Shown: positions 26,727 through 36,324 of the stretch, one piece after another
How positions within the stretch are numbered: position 1 is the first letter of the stretch
Layout: the number at the start of each line of letters is the position of its first letter
Source of the DNA: Desulforhopalus sp.
Lineage (GTDB): Bacteria; Desulfobacterota; Desulfobulbia; Desulfobulbales; Desulfocapsaceae
Length of the DNA: 64,000 nt
Reading direction: 5' to 3'
NCBI GenBank assembly: GCA_030247675.1
Contig: JAOTRX010000002.1
Location: 1,116,001 to 1,180,000, forward strand
Position numbers and translations under genes: made by a program
Notes under the pieces: model-generated
What the model was told of the DNA's origin: nothing
The model's input: the letters and a program-made list of their open reading frames with translations, nothing else
Database searches by the model: none

Positions 26727-29700
26727 CATCACATTCCCCATCTACGAATTTTGGCTTTCTCGCAGAGCATGATTCGCTGTTTGTCGAGTTGGCAACAGCA
26801 GCTGAGCGAGCCTTTGCCGGCGACCCCAATACCACGCTAATCAAGTTGCGCCAACTGGGCGAAGCACTGGCGCAGCATATTGCGGTGTTGGCCGGGGTGG
26901 ATTTTGACGAGCAGACCTCGCAGGCCGACCTGTTGTACAAAATCAGTCGCGAACTCAAGTTAGAGCCTGTGGTGCGCGAACTGTTCCATACCCTTCGAAT
27001 TGAAGGCAACAAGGCCATTCACCTATTTAAAACCCGACACAAGGAAGCCGTCAGCGGCCTGCTGGTAGCTCGCAAGCTTGCCATCTGGTTTCATCAATCT
27101 TTTGGCAAAGCGGGCACCAGCTTTAAGACCGGGCCTTTTTTGCCACCGCCTGATCCCAGTGAGCAACTGCGCAACTTGCAGGCAGAAATCGCCAAACTCA
27201 GGAACGATCTTCAAAAAGCCAATATTGATCTGGATTCCAGCCAGCAGCTCAACGAGCTAATTGCTCAAGAGAAAGATGAGTACCAGGTACTGGCGCTGAC
27301 CATGGACTCGGAAGCCCGAGCTCTGTCCCAGCAAGCCGCCGCGCACGAAACGGCACTGAGCAAACAGCAGCAGGATTACGAAACCAGGATCACAACCCTG
27401 CAGGCTCAGCTTGCCACACAGGATGACCAGGCCCAAAAAGCACACCGCCAGCAATTGAACCACAATACGAAGGCAGCCACACAGCATATTGTGTTGGACG
27501 AAGCTCTCACCCGTATTCTGATCGATCTGCAGCTGATCGAAGCGGGCTGGCAGGCCGATAGCGAAGCGCTCACTTTTAAAAATGGTACCCGCCCGGAAAA
27601 GGGCAAAAATATTGCCATTGCCGAATGGCCGACCGAGTACAGTGGTGAAAAGGGCCGCGCCGACTATATCCTCTTTACCGGACTCACCCCCATTGCGGTT
27701 GTCGAAGCAAAAAAAGAAAACACCAATGTGGCCGGTAAGATCCCGCAGGCAGAGCGATACAGCCGCGGACTAACCGTCACCCCGCCACTGCAAGGAACAT
27801 GGGATCTGGCAGGCCGGACCAATGCCTGGCCCGATGAAAAAGACGGGTATTACAAAGTGCCTTTTGTTTATTCCTGCAATGGCCGTCCATATGTACCGCA
27901 ACTGGCCGAACAATCAGGCACCTGGTTTCGTGATGTGCGTCATCCCGCCAATACCAAGCGGGTACTTCCTAGCTTTCACACTCCGGAAGGCTTACTTGAT
28001 CAGTTAAAACGGAGTAAACAAGCCGCGCTGGATAAACTTAAATCCGAACCGTTCGGGTATTTAAAACTGCGCGATTATCAGCAGAAAGCAATTATTGCCG
28101 TTGAAAACATCTTGGCTAAAGAGAGTCGCACGGCGTTACTGGCCATGGCCACGGGCACGGGTAAAACCCACACCATCATTGGGCTGATGTACCGATTTCT
28201 CAAGGTGGAACGGTTCAAGCGTATTCTGTTCCTGGTGGATCGCACCGCACTGGGCCAGCAGGCGATCGATACTTTTAACGAAGCGCCGCTGGAGCAGAAC
28301 CATACTCTGTCCAAAATCTACAACGTGGCGGCACTGGGAGACATGACCGCCGAGGCTGAAACCCGCGTCCAGGTGTCTACAGTGCAGGCTATGGTCAAGC
28401 GCATCTTTATGAGCGACACCCCACCGCCGGTGGATCAGTTCGATTGCATTATTGTCGATGAGGCCCACCGCGGTTACACGCTGGATCAGGAGATGACCGA
28501 AGGGGAACTCGCAACCCGCGATGCCAGCCAGTACCTTTCCAGTTACCGTCGGGTACTGGATTATTTTGATGCCGTTAAAATCGGCATGACTGCCACTCCA
28601 GCAAAGCATACCAGCGAGATTTTCGGCAAGCCGGTCTACATCTACTCCTACCGCGAGGCCGTGGCCGAGGACTGGCTCATCGACCACGAACCACCCATTC
28701 GCTATGAAACTCTTCTCAGCCAGAACGGCATTCACTTCACCAAGGGTGAAAAAGTCAGCGCCATCAACACCCAGACCGGTGAAGTGGTAAGCGCCGAACT
28801 GGACGATGAGCTCAATTTCGAGGTAGATGCCTTTAACCGCCGGGTGATCAACGAAAACTTCAACCGCGTCATCTGTCGTCAACTGGTGCAGGAACTTGAC
28901 CCTTATGGCGACGAAAAGACCATGATCTTCTGCGCAACCGACCTACACGCCGATATGGTCAAGCGCCTGCTCGACGACGCCTTTCAAGATCTCTACAACG
29001 GTGAATACAACCAGGCCGCCGTAGCCAAGATCACCGGCCAGAGTGACAAAGTCGAACAATTGATCCGCCAGTATAAAAACGAACGCTACCCCAGCATCGC
29101 CATCACCGTCGATCTGCTCACCACTGGTATCGATGTGCCGAAAATCTGTAACCTAGTGTTTATGCGCAGGGTCAAATCGCGCATTTTGTACGAACAGATG
29201 ATCGGCCGCGCCACCCGCCGCTGCGACGAGATCGGCAAGACCGTGTTCCGCATTTACGACCCGGTGGATATCTATGCCGCGCTCAGCGATGTCAACACCA
29301 TGAAGCCGCTGGTGAAAGACCCCAACATCACCATCGAACAACTGGCGGCCGAACTCACTGCCCCCGGGCACCTGGAACGTGCCTTGAATGCGCCCGGTGA
29401 CACCCCCGGCCAAAGCCATGCCGATGTGGTGCTGAGCCAGCTCAGCCAGAAGGTGATGCGGATTCTGCGCAAAGCCGGGAAAAAGGCCGAAAACAAACCC
29501 GCGCTCAAGCAAAAGTTGAATGAGCTGCATGAGAGTTGGGGAGTGGAGCCGAAAAACCTGCATACACACCTGCGCTCCCTTGGTCCTAAACAGGCCTCCA
29601 CTTTTTTAACACAGCATAGCGGGCTGCTCAATCAACTGGGCGAAGTGAATCAATTACTTGGTAGCGAATATCAGCCGCTGATCTCCCAGCATCACGACGA

Positions 29701-30244
29701 ACTTCGTGAACGAACGCAAAGCTATGGCGTGCATCAGAAGCCGGAGGATTATCTCGACAGTTTTAACCGATTCATCAAAGAACAACTCAACCAAAGTGCG
29801 GCGCTGGTTGTGGTGGTCACTAAACCACGCGATCTCAGCCGCGAACAACTCAAGGAAGTCAGGATGCTACTGGATGGCGCAGGCTACAGCGAGGCCAAAC
29901 TGCAAAGCGCCGTGCGCAATCAAACCAATCAGGACATTGCCGCCAGCATCATCGGCCACATTCGCCGGGCCGCCCTGGGCGAACCCTTGGTTCCCTTTGC
30001 ACAGCGGGTTGCCCAGGCCATGCAGCGCATTTACCAAGACCACAACTGGCAACCGGCCCAGCGCAAATGGCTGGAGCGACTGGCGAAACAACTGGTTCAT
30101 GAAGTGATTATCGACCGCAAGTTTGTCAACAGCCGCTTCGCCGAACAAGGCGGCGCCAAACAGCTGGATAAAGTGTTGGGCAATCAGCTGGATACGGTTC
30201 TTGATGAACTCAGTGAGACCATCTGGTTGCGGAAAAGTGCCTGA
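26723..30244 (+). CDS. hsdR: Type I restriction endonuclease subunit R
   Basis: An 1173-residue motor and nuclease subunit. An N-terminal DUF4145-like helical domain (to about 120) and a coiled coil (about 150-250) come first. Then follows the HsdR nuclease with Asp314 (ADYILF) and Glu328-x-Lys330 (VVEAKKE). The SF2 translocase has Walker A Lys481 (TGTGKTHT), a DEAH box (VDEAHRGY) and motif III (GMTATP). The C-terminal region resembles the EcoEI type. The protein cleaves unmodified DNA after translocation in complex with HsdM and HsdS. Its start overlaps the Xre gene. A fic gene separates it from hsdM, and the downstream AT-rich hairpin may end or attenuate its transcript. Confidence 0.93.
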   Translation: MTSHSPSTNFGFLAEHDSLFVELATAAERAFAGDPNTTLIKLRQLGEALAQHIAVLAGVDFDEQTSQADLLYKISRELKLEPVVRELFHTLRIEGNKAIHLFKTRHKEAVSGLLVARKLAIWFHQSFGKAGTSFKTGPFLPPPDPSEQLRNLQAEIAKLRNDLQKANIDLDSSQQLNELIAQEKDEYQVLALTMDSEARALSQQAAAHETALSKQQQDYETRITTLQAQLATQDDQAQKAHRQQLNHNTKAATQHIVLDEALTRILIDLQLIEAGWQADSEALTFKNGTRPEKGKNIAIAEWPTEYSGEKGRADYILFTGLTPIAVVEAKKENTNVAGKIPQAERYSRGLTVTPPLQGTWDLAGRTNAWPDEKDGYYKVPFVYSCNGRPYVPQLAEQSGTWFRDVRHPANTKRVLPSFHTPEGLLDQLKRSKQAALDKLKSEPFGYLKLRDYQQKAIIAVENILAKESRTALLAMATGTGKTHTIIGLMYRFLKVERFKRILFLVDRTALGQQAIDTFNEAPLEQNHTLSKIYNVAALGDMTAEAETRVQVSTVQAMVKRIFMSDTPPPVDQFDCIIVDEAHRGYTLDQEMTEGELATRDASQYLSSYRRVLDYFDAVKIGMTATPAKHTSEIFGKPVYIYSYREAVAEDWLIDHEPPIRYETLLSQNGIHFTKGEKVSAINTQTGEVVSAELDDELNFEVDAFNRRVINENFNRVICRQLVQELDPYGDEKTMIFCATDLHADMVKRLLDDAFQDLYNGEYNQAAVAKITGQSDKVEQLIRQYKNERYPSIAITVDLLTTGIDVPKICNLVFMRRVKSRILYEQMIGRATRRCDEIGKTVFRIYDPVDIYAALSDVNTMKPLVKDPNITIEQLAAELTAPGHLERALNAPGDTPGQSHADVVLSQLSQKVMRILRKAGKKAENKPALKQKLNELHESWGVEPKNLHTHLRSLGPKQASTFLTQHSGLLNQLGEVNQLLGSEYQPLISQHHDELRERTQSYGVHQKPEDYLDSFNRFIKEQLNQSAALVVVVTKPRDLSREQLKEVRMLLDGAGYSEAKLQSAVRNQTNQDIAASIIGHIRRAALGEPLVPFAQRVAQAMQRIYQDHNWQPAQRKWLERLAKQLVHEVIIDRKFVNSRFAEQGGAKQLDKVLGNQLDTVLDELSETIWLRKSA

Positions 30245-30269
30245 TGGCATGCATAAAAAAATACATTCC

Positions 30270-30297
30270 CTATACATGGGAAATATCTTATGTATAG
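30270..30297 (+). terminator. AT-rich hairpin followed by T-tract after hsdR
   Basis: CTATACAT (30270-30277) pairs with ATGTATAG (30290-30297) and is followed by a run of T with one A. It could be a weak terminator after hsdR or an operator for the fic gene. Related ATACAT/TATACAT words recur at 30312-30337. Confidence 0.5.
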
Positions 30298-30356
30298 TTT
30301 TTTTATTTTTTTATACATATAACATCTCACATACATAGAAAAGGGCAAATATTTAT

Positions 30357-31436
30357 ATGCTTGGTTCACTTCCAATGCTGCCACTGGCCAACATTGAACA
30401 ATGGGAAACGCGCGCGGTCTTGAAAAAATCTGCCGAAGCGCACCGTTACCTGGCAGAGCTAAAGGGAGTTGCGGCCAGCATTCCCAATGAAGCGATATTG
30501 ATTAACACCCTGTCACTCCAGGAAGCCAAAGATAGCTCAGAGGTAGAGAACATTGTCACAACCCATGATGAGCTGTATAAGGCCAACCTGTTTGAAGAGG
30601 CGGTCACCAACCCTGCCACCAAAGAAGTGCAAGACTATGCCTTTGCCTTAAAGCAGGCGTTTGCCACGGTGCGACATACAAAGTTGATCCGTTTGAGTGA
30701 TATTCTCACAGTGCAACAGTATTTAGAACATAACAGTGCAGGCTTGCGCCGCCTGCCGGGCACCGACCTAAAAAATACCCGTACCGGTGAAGTGGTCTAC
30801 ACGCCGCCCCAGCATCCGGATGACATCATCACTCTGATGGAAAATCTGGTGCAGTACATCAATGACGACAGCCTATGCGATGCTGACCCCTTAGTCAAAA
30901 TGGCACTCATTCATCACCAGTTTGAAAGCATTCACCCCTTTTACGACGGTAACGGCCGGACTGGACGTATCCTCAATATTCTGTATCTGGTGGCCAAAGA
31001 TTTGCTCAACCTGCCGGTTTTGTACCTAAGCCGCTTTATTATTCGACACAAGATCGATTATTACGCGCAGTTGCAGCAGGTAAGGGATAGCAATGACTGG
31101 GAACCCTGGCTGTTGTATATGCTCGACGGCATTATCGATACCTCCCAAAACACCATCTCGTTGATCACGCAGATGAAGGTCCTGATGAGCGATGTCAAAC
31201 ACCGCATGCGCGAGCAATTACCTAAAATCTATCGTCAGGACTTGCTCAATAACCTCTTTAACCATCCTTATACCAAAATAGAATTTCTGGTCGAAGACCT
31301 GGGGGTTACACGCATTACCGCCACGAAATATTTAGAACAGCTGGTCGAACGCGGCTTTTTGCAAAAGCAGAAAATCGGCCGGGCAAATTATTACATTAAC
31401 GAGCCATTGTGTGTGCTTCTTGTGGCACATGGCTAA
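30357..31436 (+). CDS. Fic-domain protein between hsdR and hsdM
   Basis: A 359-residue protein with an N-terminal Fic_N segment and a Fic domain. The active-site loop is HPFYDGNGRTGR starting at His193. An inhibitory-helix motif of the [S/T]xxxE[G/N] type (SSEVEN) lies near residue 60, so it is a class II Fic protein that carries its own brake. The C-terminal 80 residues look like a winged helix (FLVEDLGVTRITATKYLEQL), which suggests DNA binding and autoregulation. Fic enzymes transfer AMP to proteins. Its insertion between hsdR and hsdM suggests a regulatory or guard role for the restriction system, but this is inference. Confidence 0.9.
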   Translation: MLGSLPMLPLANIEQWETRAVLKKSAEAHRYLAELKGVAASIPNEAILINTLSLQEAKDSSEVENIVTTHDELYKANLFEEAVTNPATKEVQDYAFALKQAFATVRHTKLIRLSDILTVQQYLEHNSAGLRRLPGTDLKNTRTGEVVYTPPQHPDDIITLMENLVQYINDDSLCDADPLVKMALIHHQFESIHPFYDGNGRTGRILNILYLVAKDLLNLPVLYLSRFIIRHKIDYYAQLQQVRDSNDWEPWLLYMLDGIIDTSQNTISLITQMKVLMSDVKHRMREQLPKIYRQDLLNNLFNHPYTKIEFLVEDLGVTRITATKYLEQLVERGFLQKQKIGRANYYINEPLCVLLVAHG

Positions 31437-31458
31437 CTGGGATAGCATAGAGAACACC

Positions 31459-33063
31459 ATGACCAATAACGGCATTGTCCAAAAACTCTGGAACCTCTGC
31501 GACGTCCTGCGTGACGACGGAATCAACTATTCAGATTATGTCACTGAATTGGTGCTGCTGCTTTTTATCAAGATGGTGCATGAAAACACCGAAGCAGGCA
31601 CCTTGAAAAAACACCCGCTGCCCGTAGGCTGTCGCTGGACCGATTTAAACAGTAAATCCGGCATCAACCTGCTCAACGCTTACAAAGCCATCTTGCTGGC
31701 CCTTTCTACCGGTAAGCGGCTTGTGGCTGACCCTAAAAATCCAGGACAAACAACAGAGGTTCAGGTCCACAACGACCCGCTGATCAGCGCCATTTATGCC
31801 GATGCGCAAACTCGCCTGCGCGAGCCCCGCCATCTGGAACAGATCATAAATCGTTTTGACGAGATCAAGGACTGGTTCAGCGCCGCCAAAGATGGCCTCG
31901 GCGATCTGTACGAAGGCTTGCTGGAGAAAAATGCCTCTGAGACCAAATCTGGCGCCGGGCAGTACTTTACCCCACGAGCATTGATCAACAGCATGGTGCG
32001 CTGCATCAAGCCTAAGATCGGTGAAGTGATTCAGGACCCTGCTGCCGGTACCGCCGGCTTTCTGGTCGCAGCCGACCAGTATATGCGCAGGCAGAGCGAT
32101 GACTATCTCGATTTATCTGCCAAAGACGCCGCCTTTCAGAAAAACAAGGCCTTTGTCGGCATCGAATTGGTGCCCAACACGCGTCGCCTTGCCTTGATGA
32201 ACTGCCTACTCCACGGCATGGAAGGGGACAACGAAGGTGTAGTGTATCTGGGCAATGCTCTGGGTAAAGTGGGCAAAGCCTTGAAACCCGCCGATATCAT
32301 CCTCGCCAATCCACCCTTCGGCACCGGTAAGGGGGGCGAGGCCAGCAACACCCGTGACGACCTCACCTACAAAACCAACAACAAACAGCTAGCCTTTCTG
32401 CAGCATATCTATCGTAATCTCAAACCCGGTGGCCGCGCCGCTGTAGTCCTGCCCGATAACGTGCTGTTTGAAGCCGGTGTCGGCACCGACGTGCGCTGCG
32501 ACCTGATGAACAAGTGCAACCTGCACACCATATTGCGCCTGCCTACCGGCATCTTTTACGCTCAGGGGGTAAAGACCAATGTGCTCTTTTTCACAAAGGG
32601 CAGCGTGACCGATAAGTATCAGGAAGAGAACTGCACTGAAAAAGTCTGGTTCTATGACCTGCGCACCAATATGCCCAGCTTCGGCAAACGCACCCCCTTT
32701 ACCGAAAGCCATCTGGAACCGTTTGAAAGAGTATTCGGTAACAAGCCAGACGGCACCAGCTATAGAGCCGAAGGCGAATACAGCTTTAATGCCGAAGAAA
32801 TTGAGGTGGACAAAAACGCTGCTGAAGAAAATCAAGGTGTCGATGACAATCTCGCTCGTAGCCGCTGGCGTTGCTTCAGTCGTGAATGGATTGCTCAAAC
32901 CAAAGGGGATTCGCTCGATATCAGCTGGCTCCAAGACAAAGACAGCATCAATGCCGCCGGTCTGCCGGAGCCGGAGGTATTAGCAAGGGACGCAAAGGAA
33001 GAACTGGAAGCGGCCTTGGCGGAGTTGGATGGATTGTTGGCGACGCTTGAGGGGGCGGAGTAA
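31459..33063 (+). CDS. hsdM: Type I restriction-modification methyltransferase subunit M
   Basis: A 534-residue N6-adenine methyltransferase subunit. S-adenosylmethionine motif I is DPAAGTAGF from Asp193, and the catalytic motif IV is NPPFGTGKG from Asn284. The N-terminal helical domain (KLWNLCDVLRDDG) is typical of HsdM. I chose ATG 31459, whose product begins MTNNGIVQKLW like many HsdM proteins. In-frame ATGs at 31411 and 31429 overlap the fic gene and lack ribosome-binding sites. It acts with HsdS for modification and with HsdR for restriction. The hsdS start overlaps its stop codon (TAATG). Confidence 0.92.
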   Translation: MTNNGIVQKLWNLCDVLRDDGINYSDYVTELVLLLFIKMVHENTEAGTLKKHPLPVGCRWTDLNSKSGINLLNAYKAILLALSTGKRLVADPKNPGQTTEVQVHNDPLISAIYADAQTRLREPRHLEQIINRFDEIKDWFSAAKDGLGDLYEGLLEKNASETKSGAGQYFTPRALINSMVRCIKPKIGEVIQDPAAGTAGFLVAADQYMRRQSDDYLDLSAKDAAFQKNKAFVGIELVPNTRRLALMNCLLHGMEGDNEGVVYLGNALGKVGKALKPADIILANPPFGTGKGGEASNTRDDLTYKTNNKQLAFLQHIYRNLKPGGRAAVVLPDNVLFEAGVGTDVRCDLMNKCNLHTILRLPTGIFYAQGVKTNVLFFTKGSVTDKYQEENCTEKVWFYDLRTNMPSFGKRTPFTESHLEPFERVFGNKPDGTSYRAEGEYSFNAEEIEVDKNAAEENQGVDDNLARSRWRCFSREWIAQTKGDSLDISWLQDKDSINAAGLPEPEVLARDAKEELEAALAELDGLLATLEGAE

Positions 33064-34706
33064 TGAGTGAAGGGATTCCTGAGGGGTGGCTAAAGACGCA
33101 ATTAGGATCAATAATTGAGCTCAAATATGGCAAATCTCTTCCGGCCAAAACTAGAGACGGTGACGGATACCCAGTATACGGGTCGAATGGCATAGTCGGT
33201 GCGCATTCCAAGCCTCTTGTTGAAAAGGGAGGGTTGATTATTGGGCGGAAAGGTTCTTATGGGGAAGTTCAGCTTTCGGAAAAACCTTTTTTCCCAATTG
33301 ACACAACGTACTTTGTTGATGAGCTTTACGGCCAACCCATTAAATACTGGTTCTATCAAGTTAAAAGCTTACCGTTGACAGAATTAAACAGATCTACTGC
33401 AATTCCAGGATTAAACAGAGATGATGCATACAAACAGGAAGTAATACTCCCCTCCCTAGCCGAACAAAAAGTTATCGCCGATAAACTCGACACCTTGCTG
33501 GCACAGGTGGAAAGCACCAAATCCCACCTCGAACGCATCCCAGAGATACTCAAACGCTTCCGCCAATCCGTCCTCGCCGCCGCTGTGAGTGGCAATTTGA
33601 CGAAAAAGTGGAGGGAAATATATAGACCAATTTCAGTAAACTATTCTGTTCTAGCTAAAGAAGAAAGAAGGCTTAAAGGTATTCGCGAAACAAAACACAA
33701 CAAACAAAAACAAATTGAAAACGAACCTTTTGCTATTCCTAGCAGTTGGCAATGGACTCGACTTGGTCACATAGCTTTAAAAATCACAGATGGAGCACAC
33801 AATACACCAAGCGTTTTGCCACAGGGTTACCCATACCTAATGGCAATGGATTTAACAGGTGGTCATTTAGATTTTTCGGCGAAAAGATATATTTCTGAAA
33901 AGGAGCATAGAGAATTGTTTCTAAAATGTTTACCAGAAGTGGGCGACTTACTTGTGGTTAACATTGGTGCTGGAACAGGAAACAATGTGCTAATCGATGT
34001 TGATTTTGAGTTCAGTTTTAAGAATATAGCAATAATTAAGAAGCCAAGTTTTGTAGCTGCTGAATACCTGAAATATTTTTTTGATGCGCAAAAGCAAAGG
34101 ATTTTTAATGAGCAAACCCGAGGGGGAGCTCAACCATTTTTAAGTTTGACAATTCTAAATGATATACCGTTCGCATTGCCACCAACAGAAGAGCAAGCAG
34201 AAATCGTTCGCCGCATCAAAGAACTCTTCTCATTTACCGACTGCATCGAACAAAAAACCAAGGCCGCCTTAGCGCGAGTGAATAGTCTTGCCCAATCCAT
34301 CCCCGCCAAAGCCTTTCGCGGGGAACTCACCGCCGATTGGCGTGCCGCCAACCCGGGTTTAATCAGTGGCGACAACAGCGCCGAGGCGTTACTGGCAAAG
34401 ATTAAAGCTAAGCGAGAGACATTGAATAAGCGGCCTAAACCCAAACGCACCGGCACAATAAAAAAGACAGGTAGAAACATGAGTGAGCAAATAATTAAAG
34501 TGATTGAAGCGTTAAAACAAGCGGGAGAACCGTTGAGTGGCCAACAATTATTAGCCGCAGCCGGTTATCCCAGCGACAGCAGCACCGACCAGTTAGAACA
34601 GTTCTTTTTGGATATTCGTGATGCTCTTATGCTGGACAAAAATATTGTGAAACTGGAACGCAGCGACGATGGCCAGGATTGGTTTGCCGTGGCCGATGCC
34701 GTATAA
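33063..34706 (+). CDS. hsdS: Type I restriction specificity subunit S with extra C-terminal domain
   Basis: A 547-residue specificity subunit. Two target-recognition domains (about 1-130 and 215-370) are each followed by a conserved helical segment (for example EQKVIADKLDTLLAQVE and EEQAEIVRRIKELF), which sets the spacing of the bipartite DNA target. The first recognition domain and the second are more AT-rich than the conserved helices, typical of exchanged modules. After a basic linker the last 75 residues form an unusual extension that looks like a winged helix (IKVIEALKQAGEPLSGQQLL). An in-frame ATG at 34479 could start this domain separately. Confidence 0.9.
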   Translation: MSEGIPEGWLKTQLGSIIELKYGKSLPAKTRDGDGYPVYGSNGIVGAHSKPLVEKGGLIIGRKGSYGEVQLSEKPFFPIDTTYFVDELYGQPIKYWFYQVKSLPLTELNRSTAIPGLNRDDAYKQEVILPSLAEQKVIADKLDTLLAQVESTKSHLERIPEILKRFRQSVLAAAVSGNLTKKWREIYRPISVNYSVLAKEERRLKGIRETKHNKQKQIENEPFAIPSSWQWTRLGHIALKITDGAHNTPSVLPQGYPYLMAMDLTGGHLDFSAKRYISEKEHRELFLKCLPEVGDLLVVNIGAGTGNNVLIDVDFEFSFKNIAIIKKPSFVAAEYLKYFFDAQKQRIFNEQTRGGAQPFLSLTILNDIPFALPPTEEQAEIVRRIKELFSFTDCIEQKTKAALARVNSLAQSIPAKAFRGELTADWRAANPGLISGDNSAEALLAKIKAKRETLNKRPKPKRTGTIKKTGRNMSEQIIKVIEALKQAGEPLSGQQLLAAAGYPSDSSTDQLEQFFLDIRDALMLDKNIVKLERSDDGQDWFAVADAV

Positions 34707-34725
34707 CAGTAACTAAGGAAGGCTA

Positions 34726-36324
34726 ATGAAGGTCGACAAACTCCATATTCGCTCGCGTTTTAAAAACCTGGCAAACGTGTCCGTCGATTTTGATGAAGAC
34801 CACCTGATGACGGTAGTAATAGGCTGCAACGGTTCGGGAAAATCTAATGTGCTGGAAGCCTTGGTGGCCATATTCCGCAATTTGGACTTAGGCGAAGCGC
34901 CGCCCTTTTCCTACCATCTGATTTATCGCCTTGGCCAAAAACCCAAGCCCAACCAGTCAAGTGGTTCCTGGCTTGAAATCACCATTGATGCCGATCCAGA
35001 GAGAGGCAATCTAGCGAAGCAGTACCAAGTGAGCGTACTGGATTTATTACAACCACAGCCTACGAATTTGTCGGGTGAAAAGCCCATTGGAAATCCTGTC
35101 CCCTTTTCCAAGATAAAACGTGATAAAGCAGGTAATGCGCCTTATTTGCCCAAATATGTTTTTGCCTACTATTCCGGCCCAAGCGACCGATTGGAGAACT
35201 ACTTCAAAAAGCACCGCGCTGATTTTTACCGCCGATTATTGAAAGACGAGCTGGACCTTAAAGGTGATATCCGCCCGCTATTTTATGCAAAGCCTCATCA
35301 TAGCCAGTTTGTGCTCCTGGCGTTCTTTTTGTCTGAACAAGACAGCATGGAAAAAGCGTTTTTGCGCGAGCACTTAGGCATAGAAGGCTTAGACAGCATT
35401 CATTTTGTAATGCGCCAACCGGGCTGGGCTAAACAAAAAGGCGAGCTGTTCTGGGGTGCGCGTGGTGTGGTGCGTCGTTTTTTGGATGAGTTAATCAAAC
35501 ACACCTTGTCACCAGTCAAGGTCACCCGCCAGGAAGATACCTCGCTGACCGGCAGCAACGTGCGGAACGAATTCTTCCATCTGTTTTTGCCCAATTTAGA
35601 AGCTCTGCGCGATTTCGCCAGGGGTCTCAGTGCTGATGAGCTCTTTAAAATGCTGGAAAGTACCCTGCTTTCAGAAATTATTTCGGAAGTTAGCATCCGC
35701 GTAAAAGTGGTTAGTAGCAATGACCCGCTTACTTTCCGCGAACTAAGCGAAGGTGAACAGCAACTCCTGACCGTTCTCGGCTTGCTTAAATTCACCGGCG
35801 GCAAAGATTCACTGTTTCTGCTGGATGAACCTGACACCCACCTCAACCCGGCATGGGCGGTAAAATACCTTAAATTCCTGCGTGACTTTGTTCCCAACCA
35901 CGAAACCAGCCATTTGCTGATGGTCACCCACCACCCACTCGCCATAGCCGAACTGCAAAAACAACAGGTACAGGTTATGTGGCCGGATGAGAAACACCAT
36001 GTTCATGCGCATGAACCGGAAGAAAACCCCCGAGGGATGGGCATTAATCTTATTCTGCGCAGTGACATGTTCGGGCTCAAAACAACGCTTGACGATGATA
36101 CCAACCAAAAACTCTCGGCACGCAATGGACTTGCCGCGAAAGAAGTGCTATCAAAAGATAAGATTGTCCGTGAAGAAGGATTTCCGCCTGAGGATGACGA
36201 GGAATATCTAACAAGACTGAATAGCGAGTTGGACAAACTCGGTTTTAATCTTGCTACCGATGATCCGGATTATTTCGATTTCCTACGCAAAAAATACCAC
36301 CAAATGCAAAAGGAGGGTATTTGA
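34726..36324 (+). CDS. AAA/SMC-type ATPase of restriction-associated (Septu-like) pair
   Basis: A 532-residue ATPase of the OLD/ABC-like type. Walker A is GCNGSGKS from Gly33 (Lys39), the signature is LSEGEQQ from Leu340, and Walker B is LLDEPDTHLNP with Asp367. Proteins of this type next to type I restriction genes are annotated as restriction system-associated AAA ATPases. Its partner downstream is an HNH nuclease, the composition of Septu (PtuA-PtuB). There is a 19-nt gap after hsdS, so it may be cotranscribed with the restriction genes. Naming it PtuA would go beyond what I can show; RloF-like is an alternative. Confidence 0.75.
   Translation: MKVDKLHIRSRFKNLANVSVDFDEDHLMTVVIGCNGSGKSNVLEALVAIFRNLDLGEAPPFSYHLIYRLGQKPKPNQSSGSWLEITIDADPERGNLAKQYQVSVLDLLQPQPTNLSGEKPIGNPVPFSKIKRDKAGNAPYLPKYVFAYYSGPSDRLENYFKKHRADFYRRLLKDELDLKGDIRPLFYAKPHHSQFVLLAFFLSEQDSMEKAFLREHLGIEGLDSIHFVMRQPGWAKQKGELFWGARGVVRRFLDELIKHTLSPVKVTRQEDTSLTGSNVRNEFFHLFLPNLEALRDFARGLSADELFKMLESTLLSEIISEVSIRVKVVSSNDPLTFRELSEGEQQLLTVLGLLKFTGGKDSLFLLDEPDTHLNPAWAVKYLKFLRDFVPNHETSHLLMVTHHPLAIAELQKQQVQVMWPDEKHHVHAHEPEENPRGMGINLILRSDMFGLKTTLDDDTNQKLSARNGLAAKEVLSKDKIVREEGFPPEDDEEYLTRLNSELDKLGFNLATDDPDYFDFLRKKYHQMQKEGI

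Noticed and set aside
28136..28882. A 248-codon open frame on the minus strand inside hsdR
   Set aside because: Shadow of the translocase domain. The hsdR motifs in the sense frame are unambiguous.
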